Notes: generated by a model from the letters alone, not told the origin. A DNA stretch of 64,000 nucleotides from Bacillus pinisoli (GCF_023036475.1 NZ_JAJQKI010000004.1:186001-250000); one strand, 5' to 3'. Shown: positions 16,227-25,462, numbered from the stretch's first letter. Program-made: numbers and translations.

Positions 16227-17309
16227 TTATATCCCCCACTTTACGAGTAATAACTCGGAACTAAAGCCTGGTCCAAGTGCAGCTATTATTCCATATTCAC
16301 CATCCGGAATATCTTCTTTCATGAATTCATTTAATACATAATAAACAGTTGCTGATGACATATTTCCGTACTCCTGAAGGATTGTTTGTGAATGTTTCGT
16401 ATGATGCTGAGTAAACCCAAGCGAATCTTCATAAGCTTGTATGACTTTCTTACCTCCAGGATGAGCAATGAAATGTTTAATATCAGAGAGTTCCAATCCA
16501 TTTTCATGAAGGAATTTTTCAACATTTGGTTTCAGCCATTCCGTTATGATGTTTGGAATATCCTTTGAGAAGATAACGTATAGTCCCTCATTTTTTATAT
16601 CCCATCCCATTACATCTTCTGAGTCTGGCATTAACGTGGATTGCGTCGCTTGGATGAATGGAATTGAAGTGTTGTTTAAGCCTTTTACCTCGTTTCCTGC
16701 AACCAGTACAGCTGCTACCCCATCTGCAAACAGGGAAGTACCAATCAAGTTACTCTTCGATCGGTCATTTTTTTGAAAGGTTAGACCACATAATTCTACT
16801 GATACGACTAACACTTTTGCGTTGGGATAAGCAAGGCAATAGTCATAGGCCCTAGATAGTCCTGCTGCTCCACCTGCACACCCTAATCCCCAGATTGGTA
16901 TACGTTTTGTATGAGGTGAAAAAGGTAAATGATTCATAATTTTTGCATCAATACTCGGTGTGGATATTCCTGTGGTAGAAATAAAAAATATAGCCTCAAT
17001 TTCTTCATATGGAACAGACTCGCTTAAGTATTCATCATTAGATAGGCAATTTTTGATTGCTTCCAGACTATACTCCACTGCATGCTCGATATAGGCATTA
17101 TTTCGATCTTCAAATGTGTGATCTTCTTTAAACCACTCTAGATTCTTGGCAAAGTTTCTCTTCTTTATTTGACCATTTTCAAACACCGTTAATAGTCTCG
17201 AGATGTCCTTAAATGAATCTTCAAACATCTCGCGGGCAAACTCCACAGTTGTTGTTTGTGTTAAGGCGTGTGGTGGCACACAAACACCAACGGAGGTGAT
17301 TTTCGGCAT
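16227..17309 (-). CDS. bpsA: type III polyketide synthase BpsA (alkylpyrone synthase)
   Basis: Encodes 360 aa, the chalcone-synthase fold. The catalytic triad is visible: Cys144 in WGLGCAGGAAG, His282 in FIAHPGGKK and Asn315 in YGNMSSATV. The C-terminal GPGFSSELLLVKW loop is the usual GFGPG-type signature. The family condenses long-chain acyl-CoA with malonyl and methylmalonyl-CoA to triketide pyrones (family knowledge). GGGAGG lies 6 nt before the ATG. Order bpsA-bpsB-dynA is as in B. subtilis. Confidence 0.95.
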   Translation of the reverse strand: MPKITSVGVCVPPHALTQTTTVEFAREMFEDSFKDISRLLTVFENGQIKKRNFAKNLEWFKEDHTFEDRNNAYIEHAVEYSLEAIKNCLSNDEYLSESVPYEEIEAIFFISTTGISTPSIDAKIMNHLPFSPHTKRIPIWGLGCAGGAAGLSRAYDYCLAYPNAKVLVVSVELCGLTFQKNDRSKSNLIGTSLFADGVAAVLVAGNEVKGLNNTSIPFIQATQSTLMPDSEDVMGWDIKNEGLYVIFSKDIPNIITEWLKPNVEKFLHENGLELSDIKHFIAHPGGKKVIQAYEDSLGFTQHHTKHSQTILQEYGNMSSATVYYVLNEFMKEDIPDGEYGIIAALGPGFSSELLLVKWGI

Positions 17310-17449
17310 AAAATACCTCCCTCTATTTCTAATTTTTATTAGTTTTATCAGAAATTGCTAAACTATTCGTGAAGTGTATGTATTCGTAAGCCCTTTTTAG
17401 CATCTGTAAAGAAGCAGTCAAGACCGGGTGATTTTTTTGAGAAAAAAAA

Positions 17450-17471
17450 AGCTTCCCGGAACAGGGAAGCT
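17450..17471 (-). terminator. terminator after the duplicated-ATPase gene
   Basis: Eight-bp stem AGCTTCCC / GGGAAGCT with a 6-nt loop and a long run of T (TTTTTTTTTCTC) on the minus strand, a textbook intrinsic terminator. Confidence 0.92.
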
Positions 17472-17571
17472 AACGTTTTGGAGAAATTTTATTACTTGTT
17501 GTTGTGCATGTTTATTATAACGTATTCCTCGCTTCGTTACACTCGAAAAATTTGGAAAGAATAAAACTATT

Positions 17572-18678
17572 TTACAAGGAAGTCTCCATAACCGCTTGTA
17601 GATACAGAATTTCTTCTAATATTTCTTCTCTTTTCTTATTTACTTTTTCAAAATCCATTGATTGCTTATAATACTCTTCTAGTCGATCGTGTAAACGCTT
17701 AGCTTCACTTAAAAAATTAGTAGCTAGCGTCATTTTATTCTGATAGGCCATGTTCAATTCGCCAATCTCTTTTTTATGCGTTTCTTCTACACTCGTATCC
17801 ATACAAAGGCGGAACATATCCACCACAATATCATCTAAGCGGAATGGATCTACTACGTGGGGAGCAGTACCATCTACTACGGCAACACTTAATGTAGGAA
17901 TAATGACCATATCAATACTGTTTGGATCAAACGCACAAGGGTAATATTCTACAGACAGCCCTTCTGCTTCTGCCCGCTTACCTATTTTTTTCATTAATGT
18001 GGACTTTCCGCTACCTGGGCGGCCTTTAATAATATAGCGTTTAGACAGATCTTCCGTGATATTATCAATAAAATTCACCGCTCCATTTGGTGTTGCAGCA
18101 CCAAAGAATCTTTTTATGACTTTTGGATTTTTATCCTTTTCAAACGGCGTTGAAAAGATAGACCTTAATAAATCGTCTGTAATTGCATTCGCCTTTTCAA
18201 AATCCATAGAAGCCACGTAAATTTCTTCTTTTTTCAAATGAATTTCTTTGGCTTCTTTCATTGTTTGATAGGCTGCCATAAAGTTTGTACTAATATCATT
18301 CGTTAGCGAAATAATTATGCTTTTATACTTAGATAAATAAGCATCATTTCTAAACGTACCTAAGTCTACCATTTTTTCAACAACCCCCGGATACTTTGGT
18401 TCAATGATATGAGGAGCTGTTCCGTCTACAATTCCTACCTTTAATGATGGGATAATAATGCCGTCAATTGATTTATTATCACTTGAACAGTGCAGATACT
18501 CTAAATCTAGTCCTTTATCCATTAGAACTAAACCTATTTTTCTCATAAAGGTAGACTTTCCGGTACCAGGTCCCCCTTTAAGTATATACAGTCGATCTAA
18601 GTCATTTGTAACCTGGTCGTATAATGAATAAAATCCTTGGCTTGAATTAGAGCCTGCATAAAAATTCTTAATTGCCAT
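17572..18678 (-). CDS. tandem P-loop ATPase of unknown function (PRK06851-like)
   Basis: Encodes 368 aa: two homologous halves of about 185 aa. Both halves carry a Walker A motif (GGPGTGKST near 36-44, GRPGSGKST near 220-228), then a conserved 'HCSSDNKSIDGIIIPSL' or 'PCAFDPNSIDMVIIPTL' strand, then VGIVDGTAPH or VAVVDGTAPH, and each ends with a helix containing SMDFEKAN or SMDFEKVN. Both P-loops look intact, so both halves may bind ATP. This family is conserved in Firmicutes without an assigned function. AAGGAG lies 9 nt before the ATG. It is monocistronic with a strong terminator. Confidence 0.8.
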   Translation of the reverse strand: MAIKNFYAGSNSSQGFYSLYDQVTNDLDRLYILKGGPGTGKSTFMRKIGLVLMDKGLDLEYLHCSSDNKSIDGIIIPSLKVGIVDGTAPHIIEPKYPGVVEKMVDLGTFRNDAYLSKYKSIIISLTNDISTNFMAAYQTMKEAKEIHLKKEEIYVASMDFEKANAITDDLLRSIFSTPFEKDKNPKVIKRFFGAATPNGAVNFIDNITEDLSKRYIIKGRPGSGKSTLMKKIGKRAEAEGLSVEYYPCAFDPNSIDMVIIPTLSVAVVDGTAPHVVDPFRLDDIVVDMFRLCMDTSVEETHKKEIGELNMAYQNKMTLATNFLSEAKRLHDRLEEYYKQSMDFEKVNKKREEILEEILYLQAVMETSL

Positions 18679-18801
18679 TCACACCATCTCCTTCAAGATA
18701 CTAGAAGAACGCCTAATGTTAGAGTATGGGAGGGTGGCGAGAAGTGTGACAGTGAGGATTAACTGAATTTATGGATAGTAATGAATAGGTTTTTTGAAAT
18801 A

Positions 18802-19388
18802 AGATAGTCGCGCAAATAAAAGGACGTGTTGCAAGAAAACAGGTCCATGCGGCAAGTTAAATTAGATAGTTGCAAGAAAAAGTGTTGAAGTTGCAAATAA
18901 AAGAGAAAGTCGCAAGTAAAAGTGTTGATGTCGCAAATTAAAAAGCAAGTCGCAAGAAAACAGGTCATATTGGCAAGTAAAGTTAGATAGTTGCAAGAAA
19001 TAGTATTGAAGTCGCAAATAAAAGAGAAAGTCGCAAGAATACAAGTCCATGTCGCAAGTAAATTTAGATAGTCGCAAGTAAAAGTGTTGATGTCGCAAAT
19101 TAAAAAGCAAGTCGCAAGAAAACAGATCATATTGGCAAGTAAAATTAGATAGTTGCAAGAAATAGTATTGAAATGGCAAATAAAAGAGAAAGTCGCAAGA
19201 ATACAGGTCCATGCTGCAAGTAAAATTACATAGTCGCAAGAATAAGTGTTGAAGTTGCAAATAAGTGGACGTGTTACAAGAAAACGGATCAAAGCGGCAA
19301 GAAAAATTACATAGTCGCAAGTAAAAGTGTTGAAGTCGCAAATAAAAGGACCCAGGCGCAAGAAAACAGGTAAATGCGTCAAGTTAAA
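18802..19388. repeat. noncoding tandem array: 81-bp unit built of 19+21+20+21 bp subunits
   Basis: The gap 18679-19449 is filled by about 29 head-to-tail subunits, each starting GCAAG or GCAAA. The repeating order is 19, 21, 20, 21 bp (for example GCAAATAAAAGAGAAAGTC for the 19-mer and GCAAGTAAAATTAGATAGTT for the 20-mer), giving an 81-bp unit; adjacent 81-bp units alternate in detail, giving a 162-bp superperiod. One truncated unit of 40 bp (19+21) lies near 18895-18934. Because 81 is a multiple of three, two minus-strand frames stay open (up to 207 codons), but neither has a ribosome binding site; the longest begins at a TTG with no Shine-Dalgarno. Confidence 0.9.
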
Positions 19389-19408
19389 TAATTAACCAGC
19401 AAAAAAAG

Positions 19409-19432
19409 AACCTGTTCACGAATGAACAGGTT
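19409..19432 (-). terminator. terminator after the SDR gene
   Basis: Ten-bp stem AACCTGTTCA / TGAACAGGTT with a 4-nt loop and CTTTTTTTGC on the minus strand, 18 bp past the stop at 19450. Confidence 0.92.
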
Positions 19433-19449
19433 GAGAAAACACTATCTAA

Positions 19450-20223
19450 TTAGAATCCTTGAATGGTCATTCCACCATCAACATATAAAGTCTGTCCCGT
19501 TATATAGGAAGCGGCCTCTGAACAAAGAAATACAGCCGGTCCAACAAGCTCAGGAAGCTCTCCCACACGCTTTAAAGGAGTAACGGAAAGGATTTCGTTT
19601 ACATAACTTTCATCCTGTAGAAGTTTTTCCGTTAGAGTTGTCCTGAAATACCACGGACCGATTGAATTTACGTTTATTCCATATTGTCCCCATTCTAACG
19701 ACAATACTTTTGTCATTTGAATGATCGCAGCCTTAGATGCAGCATATACAACACCTGTACGTAATGCAACATGCCCAGCAACAGAGGCAATATTGACTAT
19801 TCTTCCTCTTGTTGCAGTTTCTTTCATCACTTTACCTACTTCTTGTGAGAACATGAAGGCTGACTTCAGATTCGTGTCCATGATGGTTTGCCATTCTTCA
19901 TCGGTTACTTCCAGTGCTTTTGATCGGATATTCATTCCCGCATTGTTAATTAAGATATCGATTTGAGAAAATTCTTCATATACTTTTTCTACAGCCTGTT
20001 GAACATCTGATCGGTTAGCTACGTCTGTTTTGACAATTAGAGCACGTCTACCTAATGTACGAATTTGTCCAGCAACTTCCTGTAGATCCTCTTCTGTTCT
20101 AGACAGGATGGCAACATCTGCACCTGCTTGGGCGAGTCCAATTGCAATTGCCCGACCAATTCCTCTTCCTGCTCCTGTTACAATAGCTACTTTTCCTTCA
20201 AGCTGAAATGATGGTAAGTACAT
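19450..20223 (-). CDS. short-chain dehydrogenase/reductase (SDR)
   Basis: Encodes 257 aa. Classical SDR features: TGAGRGIG at 16-23, NNAG at 93-96, Ser147, and the YAASK catalytic motif with Tyr160 and Lys164. The C-terminus GQTLYVDGGMTIQGF is standard. It resembles gluconate 5-dehydrogenase and FabG-like enzymes; substrate not assignable. It starts 15 nt after the carbonic anhydrase stop with a GGGGGAA box, so the two are probably one operon. Confidence 0.88.
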   Translation of the reverse strand: MYLPSFQLEGKVAIVTGAGRGIGRAIAIGLAQAGADVAILSRTEEDLQEVAGQIRTLGRRALIVKTDVANRSDVQQAVEKVYEEFSQIDILINNAGMNIRSKALEVTDEEWQTIMDTNLKSAFMFSQEVGKVMKETATRGRIVNIASVAGHVALRTGVVYAASKAAIIQMTKVLSLEWGQYGINVNSIGPWYFRTTLTEKLLQDESYVNEILSVTPLKRVGELPELVGPAVFLCSEAASYITGQTLYVDGGMTIQGF

Positions 20224-20238
20224 ACGGCTTCCCCCCGC

Positions 20239-20802
20239 TTATTGATTGCCGTTCACAATCAGTTCTAATTCCCCTGTATGTGGATCAATGACTAAACCAT
20301 GAACTGTTACATATTCTGGTAATAAAGGATGATGTTTAATCGTGTTTACAGATTCTTTTACACTTTCTTCTACACTCTCGAAGCCCTGTAAGAAATGATC
20401 AATATCAATTCCTGAATGTCTAAGTGTATCAATTTTCTCTTGAGATACCCCCGCCTCAAGTGCTTTTTCAATAATTGGCTCTGCATGCATTCCAGTCATT
20501 CCACAGTCACGGTGTCCAATGACAAACACCTCTTCCGCCTGTAAGCCATACACTGCCACCAATATACTTCTCATGATACTTCCAAACGGATGAGACACGA
20601 GAGCCCCCGCATTCTTTACAATCTTAGCGTCGCCATTTCCGATATTCATAGATTTTGGAAGTAACTCTGTTAATCTCGTGTCCATACAAGTTAAAATAAC
20701 CATCTTCTTGTTTGGAATCTTTGTCGTCACAAACGGTTCATATTCTTTGTTGATTACAAACTTCTTATTATAATCCAGGATTTCTTCAAGTCTCTTTGAC
20801 AT
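20239..20802 (-). CDS. beta-class carbonic anhydrase
   Basis: Encodes 187 aa. Zinc ligands and catalytic dyad are clear: LTCMDTRL (Cys39, Asp41, Arg43) and VIGHRDCGM (His97, Cys100). It interconverts CO2 and bicarbonate in the cytoplasm. The longest frame begins 20 codons upstream, but AGGAGG lies 7 nt before the ATG at 20802. It is similar to the B. subtilis YtiB/YvdA-type enzymes. It leads a two-gene unit with the SDR. A bicarbonate permease homologue lies 15 kb away on the same strand. Confidence 0.93.
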   Translation of the reverse strand: MSKRLEEILDYNKKFVINKEYEPFVTTKIPNKKMVILTCMDTRLTELLPKSMNIGNGDAKIVKNAGALVSHPFGSIMRSILVAVYGLQAEEVFVIGHRDCGMTGMHAEPIIEKALEAGVSQEKIDTLRHSGIDIDHFLQGFESVEESVKESVNTIKHHPLLPEYVTVHGLVIDPHTGELELIVNGNQ

Positions 20803-20879
20803 AGAACTTCCTCCTAACATATGTATATATATTATCTTAAACCAATCCAAGTAACCTGACAAACAATCACTACATAATC

Positions 20880-20932
20880 TTTAACACAGTAAAGGAGTGG
20901 GGGCCAGGCCCCCACTCCTTTACTGTGTTAAA
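20880..20932. repeat. perfect 26-bp palindrome (possible terminator/REP-like unit)
   Basis: Two exact 26-nt arms separated by a single A: the left arm starts TTTAACACAGTAAAGGAGTG and the centre reads GGGGGCC-A-GGCCCCC. It lies 30 bp past the LysM stop and may terminate that gene, but there is no real T-run on either strand. Centre and length resemble other Bacillus palindromes such as the one at 32965-33001. Confidence 0.8.
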
Positions 20933-20962
20933 GCTTTTGGTTAATAAGCTAGCATTCTATGT

Positions 20963-21466
20963 TTATTCTTTTATGATGAGCTTTTGACCAATATAGATGG
21001 TGTTTGTTTTAAGGTTATTGAGTTCTTTGAGGGTAGCGACTGTGGTTTTATGCTTCTTGGCTAAGCTATACAGGGTATCGCCTTTTTTGATTTCAATGAC
21101 TAGTTCTGGCTTTACTTTGAGGATTCGCCCTACATAAATGGTAGATGTGGTTAGTTTATTTAGTTCTTGTAGCTTGGCGACTGTGGTTTTATGCTTTTTT
21201 GCTAGTGAGTAGAGTGTATCTCCTTTCTTGATTACTACTTCATGTTCACCCTTTATTTTTAGTGATTTACCTGTATTGATTGTATTTGACTTGAGATGGT
21301 TCGCGAGTTTTAGTTCTTCAACTGTCATATGGTGTTTCTTTGCGATGGAGTAGAGTGTGTCCCCTTTTTTTATGACTACATTAGAAGCAGCATCTGCGAG
21401 TTGCATGCCAGAAAAGCCTAGAGCAATTAATAACCCAAGCGATATTGCAGCAATCAATCTTTTCAT
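20963..21466 (-). CDS. secreted protein with three LysM domains
   Basis: Encodes 167 aa: signal peptide at 1-27 (basic MKR, hydrophobic core, cleavage after ALADA-like LADA), then three LysM modules at about 29-73, 76-120 and 123-166. Each begins with IKKGDTLYS(I/L)AKKH and ends with (G)K.LKIK or similar. LysM binds peptidoglycan glycans. No catalytic domain follows, so it is a bare cell-wall binder. Modules 2 and 3 are nearly identical, implying recent duplication. AGGGGGA precedes the ATG. Confidence 0.88.
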   Translation of the reverse strand: MKRLIAAISLGLLIALGFSGMQLADAASNVVIKKGDTLYSIAKKHHMTVEELKLANHLKSNTINTGKSLKIKGEHEVVIKKGDTLYSLAKKHKTTVAKLQELNKLTTSTIYVGRILKVKPELVIEIKKGDTLYSLAKKHKTTVATLKELNNLKTNTIYIGQKLIIKE

Positions 21467-21607
21467 CTGTTATTTCCCCCTGTTGTATGATTGGTTTCAC
21501 AGAGTATGACGGGAGGACGCCAATCAAAGTTACAGTAGGAAGAGCCTGTTTTAGGGGATGATTTCTACTTATGATCAAAATCCCCAAAATAAGTACATAT
21601 AAAAAAA

Positions 21608-21631
21608 GCCTATCCAAAAAAATGAATAGGC
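21608..21631 (-). terminator. terminator after ypwA
   Basis: Short stem GCCTAT / ATAGGC with a 12-nt loop, followed by TTTTTTT on the minus strand, 19 bp past the ypwA stop. Confidence 0.7.
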
Positions 21632-21649
21632 CTCGCTTATAATCCTGAT

Positions 21650-23164
21650 CTATAATTTATAGATAGCACTATATTTTTTCTGAAGATATTGAATTAAGTA
21701 TTCAGCATTTAAGCCTTCTCCTGTAACATCTTCTAAGATTTCCAATGGTTTTTTCATACGTCCATGACGATGTACTTTTTCAGTTAACCATTCTCTTACT
21801 GCCATTAGATCGCCTTCTTCAACGAGTTGGTCAAAGTTTGGTAGATCCTTCAGCATCGCTTCTTTGATTTGTGCTGCATACATATAACCTAATGCATAAG
21901 AAGGGAAATAACCAAAAGCCCCACCGGACCAATGCACGTCTTGTAAGACACCTTCTGCATCATTTTCAGGTCTTACCCCTAGGTATTCTTCCATTTTAGT
22001 GTTCCAAATCTCTGGAAGGTCTTTTACTTCTATTTCATCATTGAATAATCCTTTTTCGATTTCATAACGAACCATTACATGTAATGGATACGTTAATTCA
22101 TCAGCCTCAATACGGATTAATGAAGGCTTTGATTCATTGATTGCCAGATAGAACTCTTCTAATGACACATCATTAAATTGTCCTTCTGCATATTGCTTGA
22201 ATAAATCATAATTTCTTTTCCAGAAAGGAAAACTTCTACCTACAAAATTTTCGTAGAATAAAGATTGTGATTCATGAATTCCCATAGAAGTTCCGCTACA
22301 CAATGGGGTACCAATTAGTTCTTTAGAGATATTTTGTTCATAAAGAGCATGACCACATTCATGGATGGTGCCGAACACAGCAGATCTAAAGTCATCCTCA
22401 TCATACTTCGTTGTCACACGAACGTCACCAGGATTTAACCCTGTAGCAAAAGGATGAACCGTTTCATCTAATCGACCTGAATTAAAGTCGTAGCCCAATT
22501 CTTTAAGAACCGCTAAGCTGAAGTCACGCTGCTTATCTTTTGGAAAAGGTTGATATAAGAAATCAGTTACTGGCTTGTTTGTAGATTCCGATATAGCCTG
22601 AACTAATGGGACAATGCTGTTTCTTAATTGTCCAAAAACTTTGTCCAACACTTCAACCGTTACACCCGGCTCATAATCATTAAGTAGTGTATTATATTTG
22701 TTTCCTTCATATCCCCAGTATCCAATGAATTTCTTATTAAAATCAACCAGTTTCTCTAAGTATGGTTGGAACAATGAGAAATCAGAATTATGCTTCGCCG
22801 TTTCCCATGCAGACTCCGCTTTAGAACTTAAAATGACATATTCTTTATATTCTGCAGCAGGGATTTTCTTGTTTTTCTCAAAATTCTTTTTACATTCAGC
22901 AACTGATTTCTTTGTCACTTCTGAAATAACAGCTTCTGCTTCAGAAGTTGATAGTACCTCTATGTACTCTTCCATTTTTTCAGATGTTGATAATGCAAAC
23001 ACTTCGGAAGAAAGCATTCCTAGCACTTCTGAACGCTGCTCAACACCATTTTTCGGTGCGCCTGTTCTTAAGTCCCAATGGATTAAACCAATAGCTTCGG
23101 AATAAGCACTCATTTTTTTAACGTGCTCTAGAAATTCTTGTTCAATTTGTTGTATGTTACTCAT
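21650..23164 (-). CDS. ypwA: M32 family metallocarboxypeptidase (YpwA)
   Basis: Encodes 504 aa, typical for thermostable carboxypeptidase 1. The zinc motif HECGH is at about 267-271 in FGTIHECGHALYEQ, and the family signature GIHESQSLFYENFVGRS follows near 295. The DVHWSGGAFGYFPSYALGYMYAAQ block is also M32-specific. It removes C-terminal residues from peptides in the cytoplasm. Two in-frame ATGs are present: GGAGG is only 2 nt from the first and 8 nt from the second, so 23164 is chosen. Confidence 0.95.
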   Translation of the reverse strand: MSNIQQIEQEFLEHVKKMSAYSEAIGLIHWDLRTGAPKNGVEQRSEVLGMLSSEVFALSTSEKMEEYIEVLSTSEAEAVISEVTKKSVAECKKNFEKNKKIPAAEYKEYVILSSKAESAWETAKHNSDFSLFQPYLEKLVDFNKKFIGYWGYEGNKYNTLLNDYEPGVTVEVLDKVFGQLRNSIVPLVQAISESTNKPVTDFLYQPFPKDKQRDFSLAVLKELGYDFNSGRLDETVHPFATGLNPGDVRVTTKYDEDDFRSAVFGTIHECGHALYEQNISKELIGTPLCSGTSMGIHESQSLFYENFVGRSFPFWKRNYDLFKQYAEGQFNDVSLEEFYLAINESKPSLIRIEADELTYPLHVMVRYEIEKGLFNDEIEVKDLPEIWNTKMEEYLGVRPENDAEGVLQDVHWSGGAFGYFPSYALGYMYAAQIKEAMLKDLPNFDQLVEEGDLMAVREWLTEKVHRHGRMKKPLEILEDVTGEGLNAEYLIQYLQKKYSAIYKL

Positions 23165-23214
23165 GTTCATTTCCTCCTTTTTGTACTATTTCTCCATCTT
23201 TACTAAAAATCCTC

Positions 23215-25146
23215 TTACATGATGACAGGTTTTGTCGGACAAACATGAAGAACCTCACTAACGATTTCTGAATCAGTCTTGTCTGACATCAAAATCGTAA
23301 TCATACCTTCATCCTCTTGTGTCCGAATTAATCTTCCTATACCTTGTCTCAAACGTAACAGCATATATGGAATTTCGATTTCCTTTTGATAGTCCTTAGC
23401 TGTCTTCTTCTTTGACTGAAACACCGGATCTTGTGGAGGAAACGGTAATGACCATATGATCACATTCGATAGAGATGGCCCAGGGATATCCAACCCTTCC
23501 CATAGGTGAACCGCACAAAGAATAGATTCTTCTTCATTTTGGAAAGTAGAAACCAACTCACTTATTTCTCGGTCACCTTCAAAGAGATAAGTATACTCTT
23601 CCTCATTTTTGACAGCTCGTTTAAATTGCTCTAACTCTTCTTTTGAATTAAATAGAAGAAGTGCTCTACCTTTTGTCACATCGATTTGTTTTTTCGCGAC
23701 ATCAAGCTTTTGATTAAATAAATTCTCTTCTTCTAACTTTTTAATGTATATTTTCATTTTCTCATCATAATCAAATGGTGATTCCACTTCAAAAGAAGCA
23801 TATTTCTTTATTCCTAAGCTCGTGGCAATATAATCAAACTCTCCATTTTGTGAAAGTGTAGCAGATGAGAAGATAAACGGAATTTTTTGTGAGAATACTT
23901 GTTCACTTAGTACCTCTTGAACCGTTCTTGGCATAATGACTAAATGAAAACTTTCATGGTCTGGCTCTACCCAGGATATTACCTCATCTGTCTTTTGAAA
24001 CAATTGAAGCGAGTGTTCTAGTTGATCTAGATGCTCTTCTACAATGTTCAAATCATAATGGTTAATTGTATGAAGCTCTCCTTCAAACACGAGTGCTTCC
24101 CCAATATCTACTATCCTTTTATACAACGTTTCAGCAGCTTTTAATAGAGATTTTGGAAAAGTAATCTCTAATCGATTAGAACCTTTAACAGGTGTACTAT
24201 GTACCTTTAATTCTTGGAAAAATTCTTCGTTATCTACAAGAGCTTGTTCAACTAGATAAGCAAATTCCTCACGCAAATCATTTCCTAGTAGACGTGTTAG
24301 TAATTCCTCTAACGTACGCTCCTTGACTCGGAATGTTAACGCTTTTTGGGCTGCAAATTCTACTAAATGACCTTCATCGAATACGACACAGCTTGCTTCA
24401 GGCAGTAATGGAAGCTGCCCTTCTCTTCTTCTCGATTCTGCTGTCCAAATATGCTCCATATAAAAGTCATGTGAGCAAATAATAATATCTGTCGCTTTTC
24501 GGTAGTGATCTCTTGATAGAGTTTGTCCACAACGATGCCTCTTTGAGCAAGCAAAACAATCCTGGAAAGGATCCCAGGCTATGTTTGTCCATTCTTCGTC
24601 AGAAAAATGACCATAATCTTTACGATCGCCGTAATGGTGAAACTTCTGTAGCCCACTATGATCATGTACAAAACCTGGAAGTTCATCAAATAGGTCTTCT
24701 TCCTTTTCAGAAGCACCTGTTGACATCCTTTCATCTAGTTTGTTTAAGCAGAGATATTGATCCTGTGATTTAGCAAGTCTAGCATCGATCTGAATATTTA
24801 AATGTTGAGCAATCTTTGCAATATCTCCTTCTTTTTTGACAAGCTGCTCTATTAATGTTTCATCCGCACAAGCGATAATAGCAGGCTTACCCGTAAATCT
24901 TGCATAGCAAACAGCATAAAGCAAATAAACTATCGTCTTCCCTGTCCCTACTCCTGCCTCAGCAAAAATCACGTTTTTGTCTCGGAACGATTTTTCCAAC
25001 TGAAATGCCATAAAAATTTGTTCGTCTCTTAGCTCAAATCCTGCATCAGGTAAGATGTCGTAAAAAACATCCCCAATCCATTCGTTTAGCTTTGTGTAAA
25101 AGTTATCTTGTTTCCCTACCTCAAAAGGGAGTTTTTGTCCCATCAT
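23215..25146 (-). CDS. ypvA: DinG/XPD-type ATP-dependent DNA helicase YpvA
   Basis: Encodes 643 aa. Walker A AEAGVGTGKTIVYL lies near 60-74, a DEGH box (VVFDEGHLVE) near 254, and motif VI RLRQGIGRLIRTQEDEG near the C-terminus. A four-cysteine cluster of the Fe-S XPD family is visible in DCFACSKRHRCGQT plus a downstream CSHDF. It probably unwinds DNA or R-loops. Start: GGAGG is followed 8 nt later by TTG (25149) and 11 nt later by ATG (25146); ATG is used. It lies 50 bp upstream of ypwA on the same strand. Confidence 0.9.
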   Translation of the reverse strand: MMGQKLPFEVGKQDNFYTKLNEWIGDVFYDILPDAGFELRDEQIFMAFQLEKSFRDKNVIFAEAGVGTGKTIVYLLYAVCYARFTGKPAIIACADETLIEQLVKKEGDIAKIAQHLNIQIDARLAKSQDQYLCLNKLDERMSTGASEKEEDLFDELPGFVHDHSGLQKFHHYGDRKDYGHFSDEEWTNIAWDPFQDCFACSKRHRCGQTLSRDHYRKATDIIICSHDFYMEHIWTAESRRREGQLPLLPEASCVVFDEGHLVEFAAQKALTFRVKERTLEELLTRLLGNDLREEFAYLVEQALVDNEEFFQELKVHSTPVKGSNRLEITFPKSLLKAAETLYKRIVDIGEALVFEGELHTINHYDLNIVEEHLDQLEHSLQLFQKTDEVISWVEPDHESFHLVIMPRTVQEVLSEQVFSQKIPFIFSSATLSQNGEFDYIATSLGIKKYASFEVESPFDYDEKMKIYIKKLEEENLFNQKLDVAKKQIDVTKGRALLLFNSKEELEQFKRAVKNEEEYTYLFEGDREISELVSTFQNEEESILCAVHLWEGLDIPGPSLSNVIIWSLPFPPQDPVFQSKKKTAKDYQKEIEIPYMLLRLRQGIGRLIRTQEDEGMITILMSDKTDSEIVSEVLHVCPTKPVIM

Positions 25147-25249
25147 CAATCTATAAACCTCCAGCCGTCGCACCTATAAACTCAACATACTACTATTCTA
25201 TGTTTGCTTTATAAATCCTCTTTTACTTCCATTCATATAAATAATAAAA

Positions 25250-25267
25250 GTTTTCCCTAGGGAAAAC
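25250..25267 (-). terminator. terminator after the 63-aa gene
   Basis: Palindrome GTTTTCCCTAGGGAAAAC directly after the stop at 25271, followed by TTTTATT on the minus strand. Confidence 0.65.
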
Positions 25268-25270
25268 CAT

Positions 25271-25462
25271 CTAGCTGTTTGTATATTTTAAATACTTTTT
25301 ATCTACAGCAGTTGCATACGATAAAGCGTCCAATACATTGTTTTGCGCTTCTGATAAGGCATGATTAATTGTTGATATAGAATCTAGATTCTCCTCTACC
25401 AACTGATATGAATCCTCAATTGCCTTAGTAATCTTTCTGAAATCTAATTGTTCATATAACAT
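25271..25462 (-). CDS. small helical protein of unknown function (63 aa)
   Basis: Predicted all-helical, acidic (LYEQLDFRKITKAIEDSYQL then ENLDSISTINHALSEAQNNV), no Cys, no membrane segment. AGGAGTG lies 8 nt before the ATG at 25462; the longer frame up to 25486 has no ribosome binding site. It lies between ypsC and ypvA on the same strand with its own terminator. Not recognised. Confidence 0.65.
   Translation of the reverse strand: MLYEQLDFRKITKAIEDSYQLVEENLDSISTINHALSEAQNNVLDALSYATAVDKKYLKYTNS

Noticed and set aside
18759..19382. Long minus-strand open frames (207 and 159 codons) of hydrophobic/Cys-rich repeats
   Set aside because: They are by-products of an 81-bp tandem array with no stops in two frames; no ribosome binding site, TTG start, odd composition.
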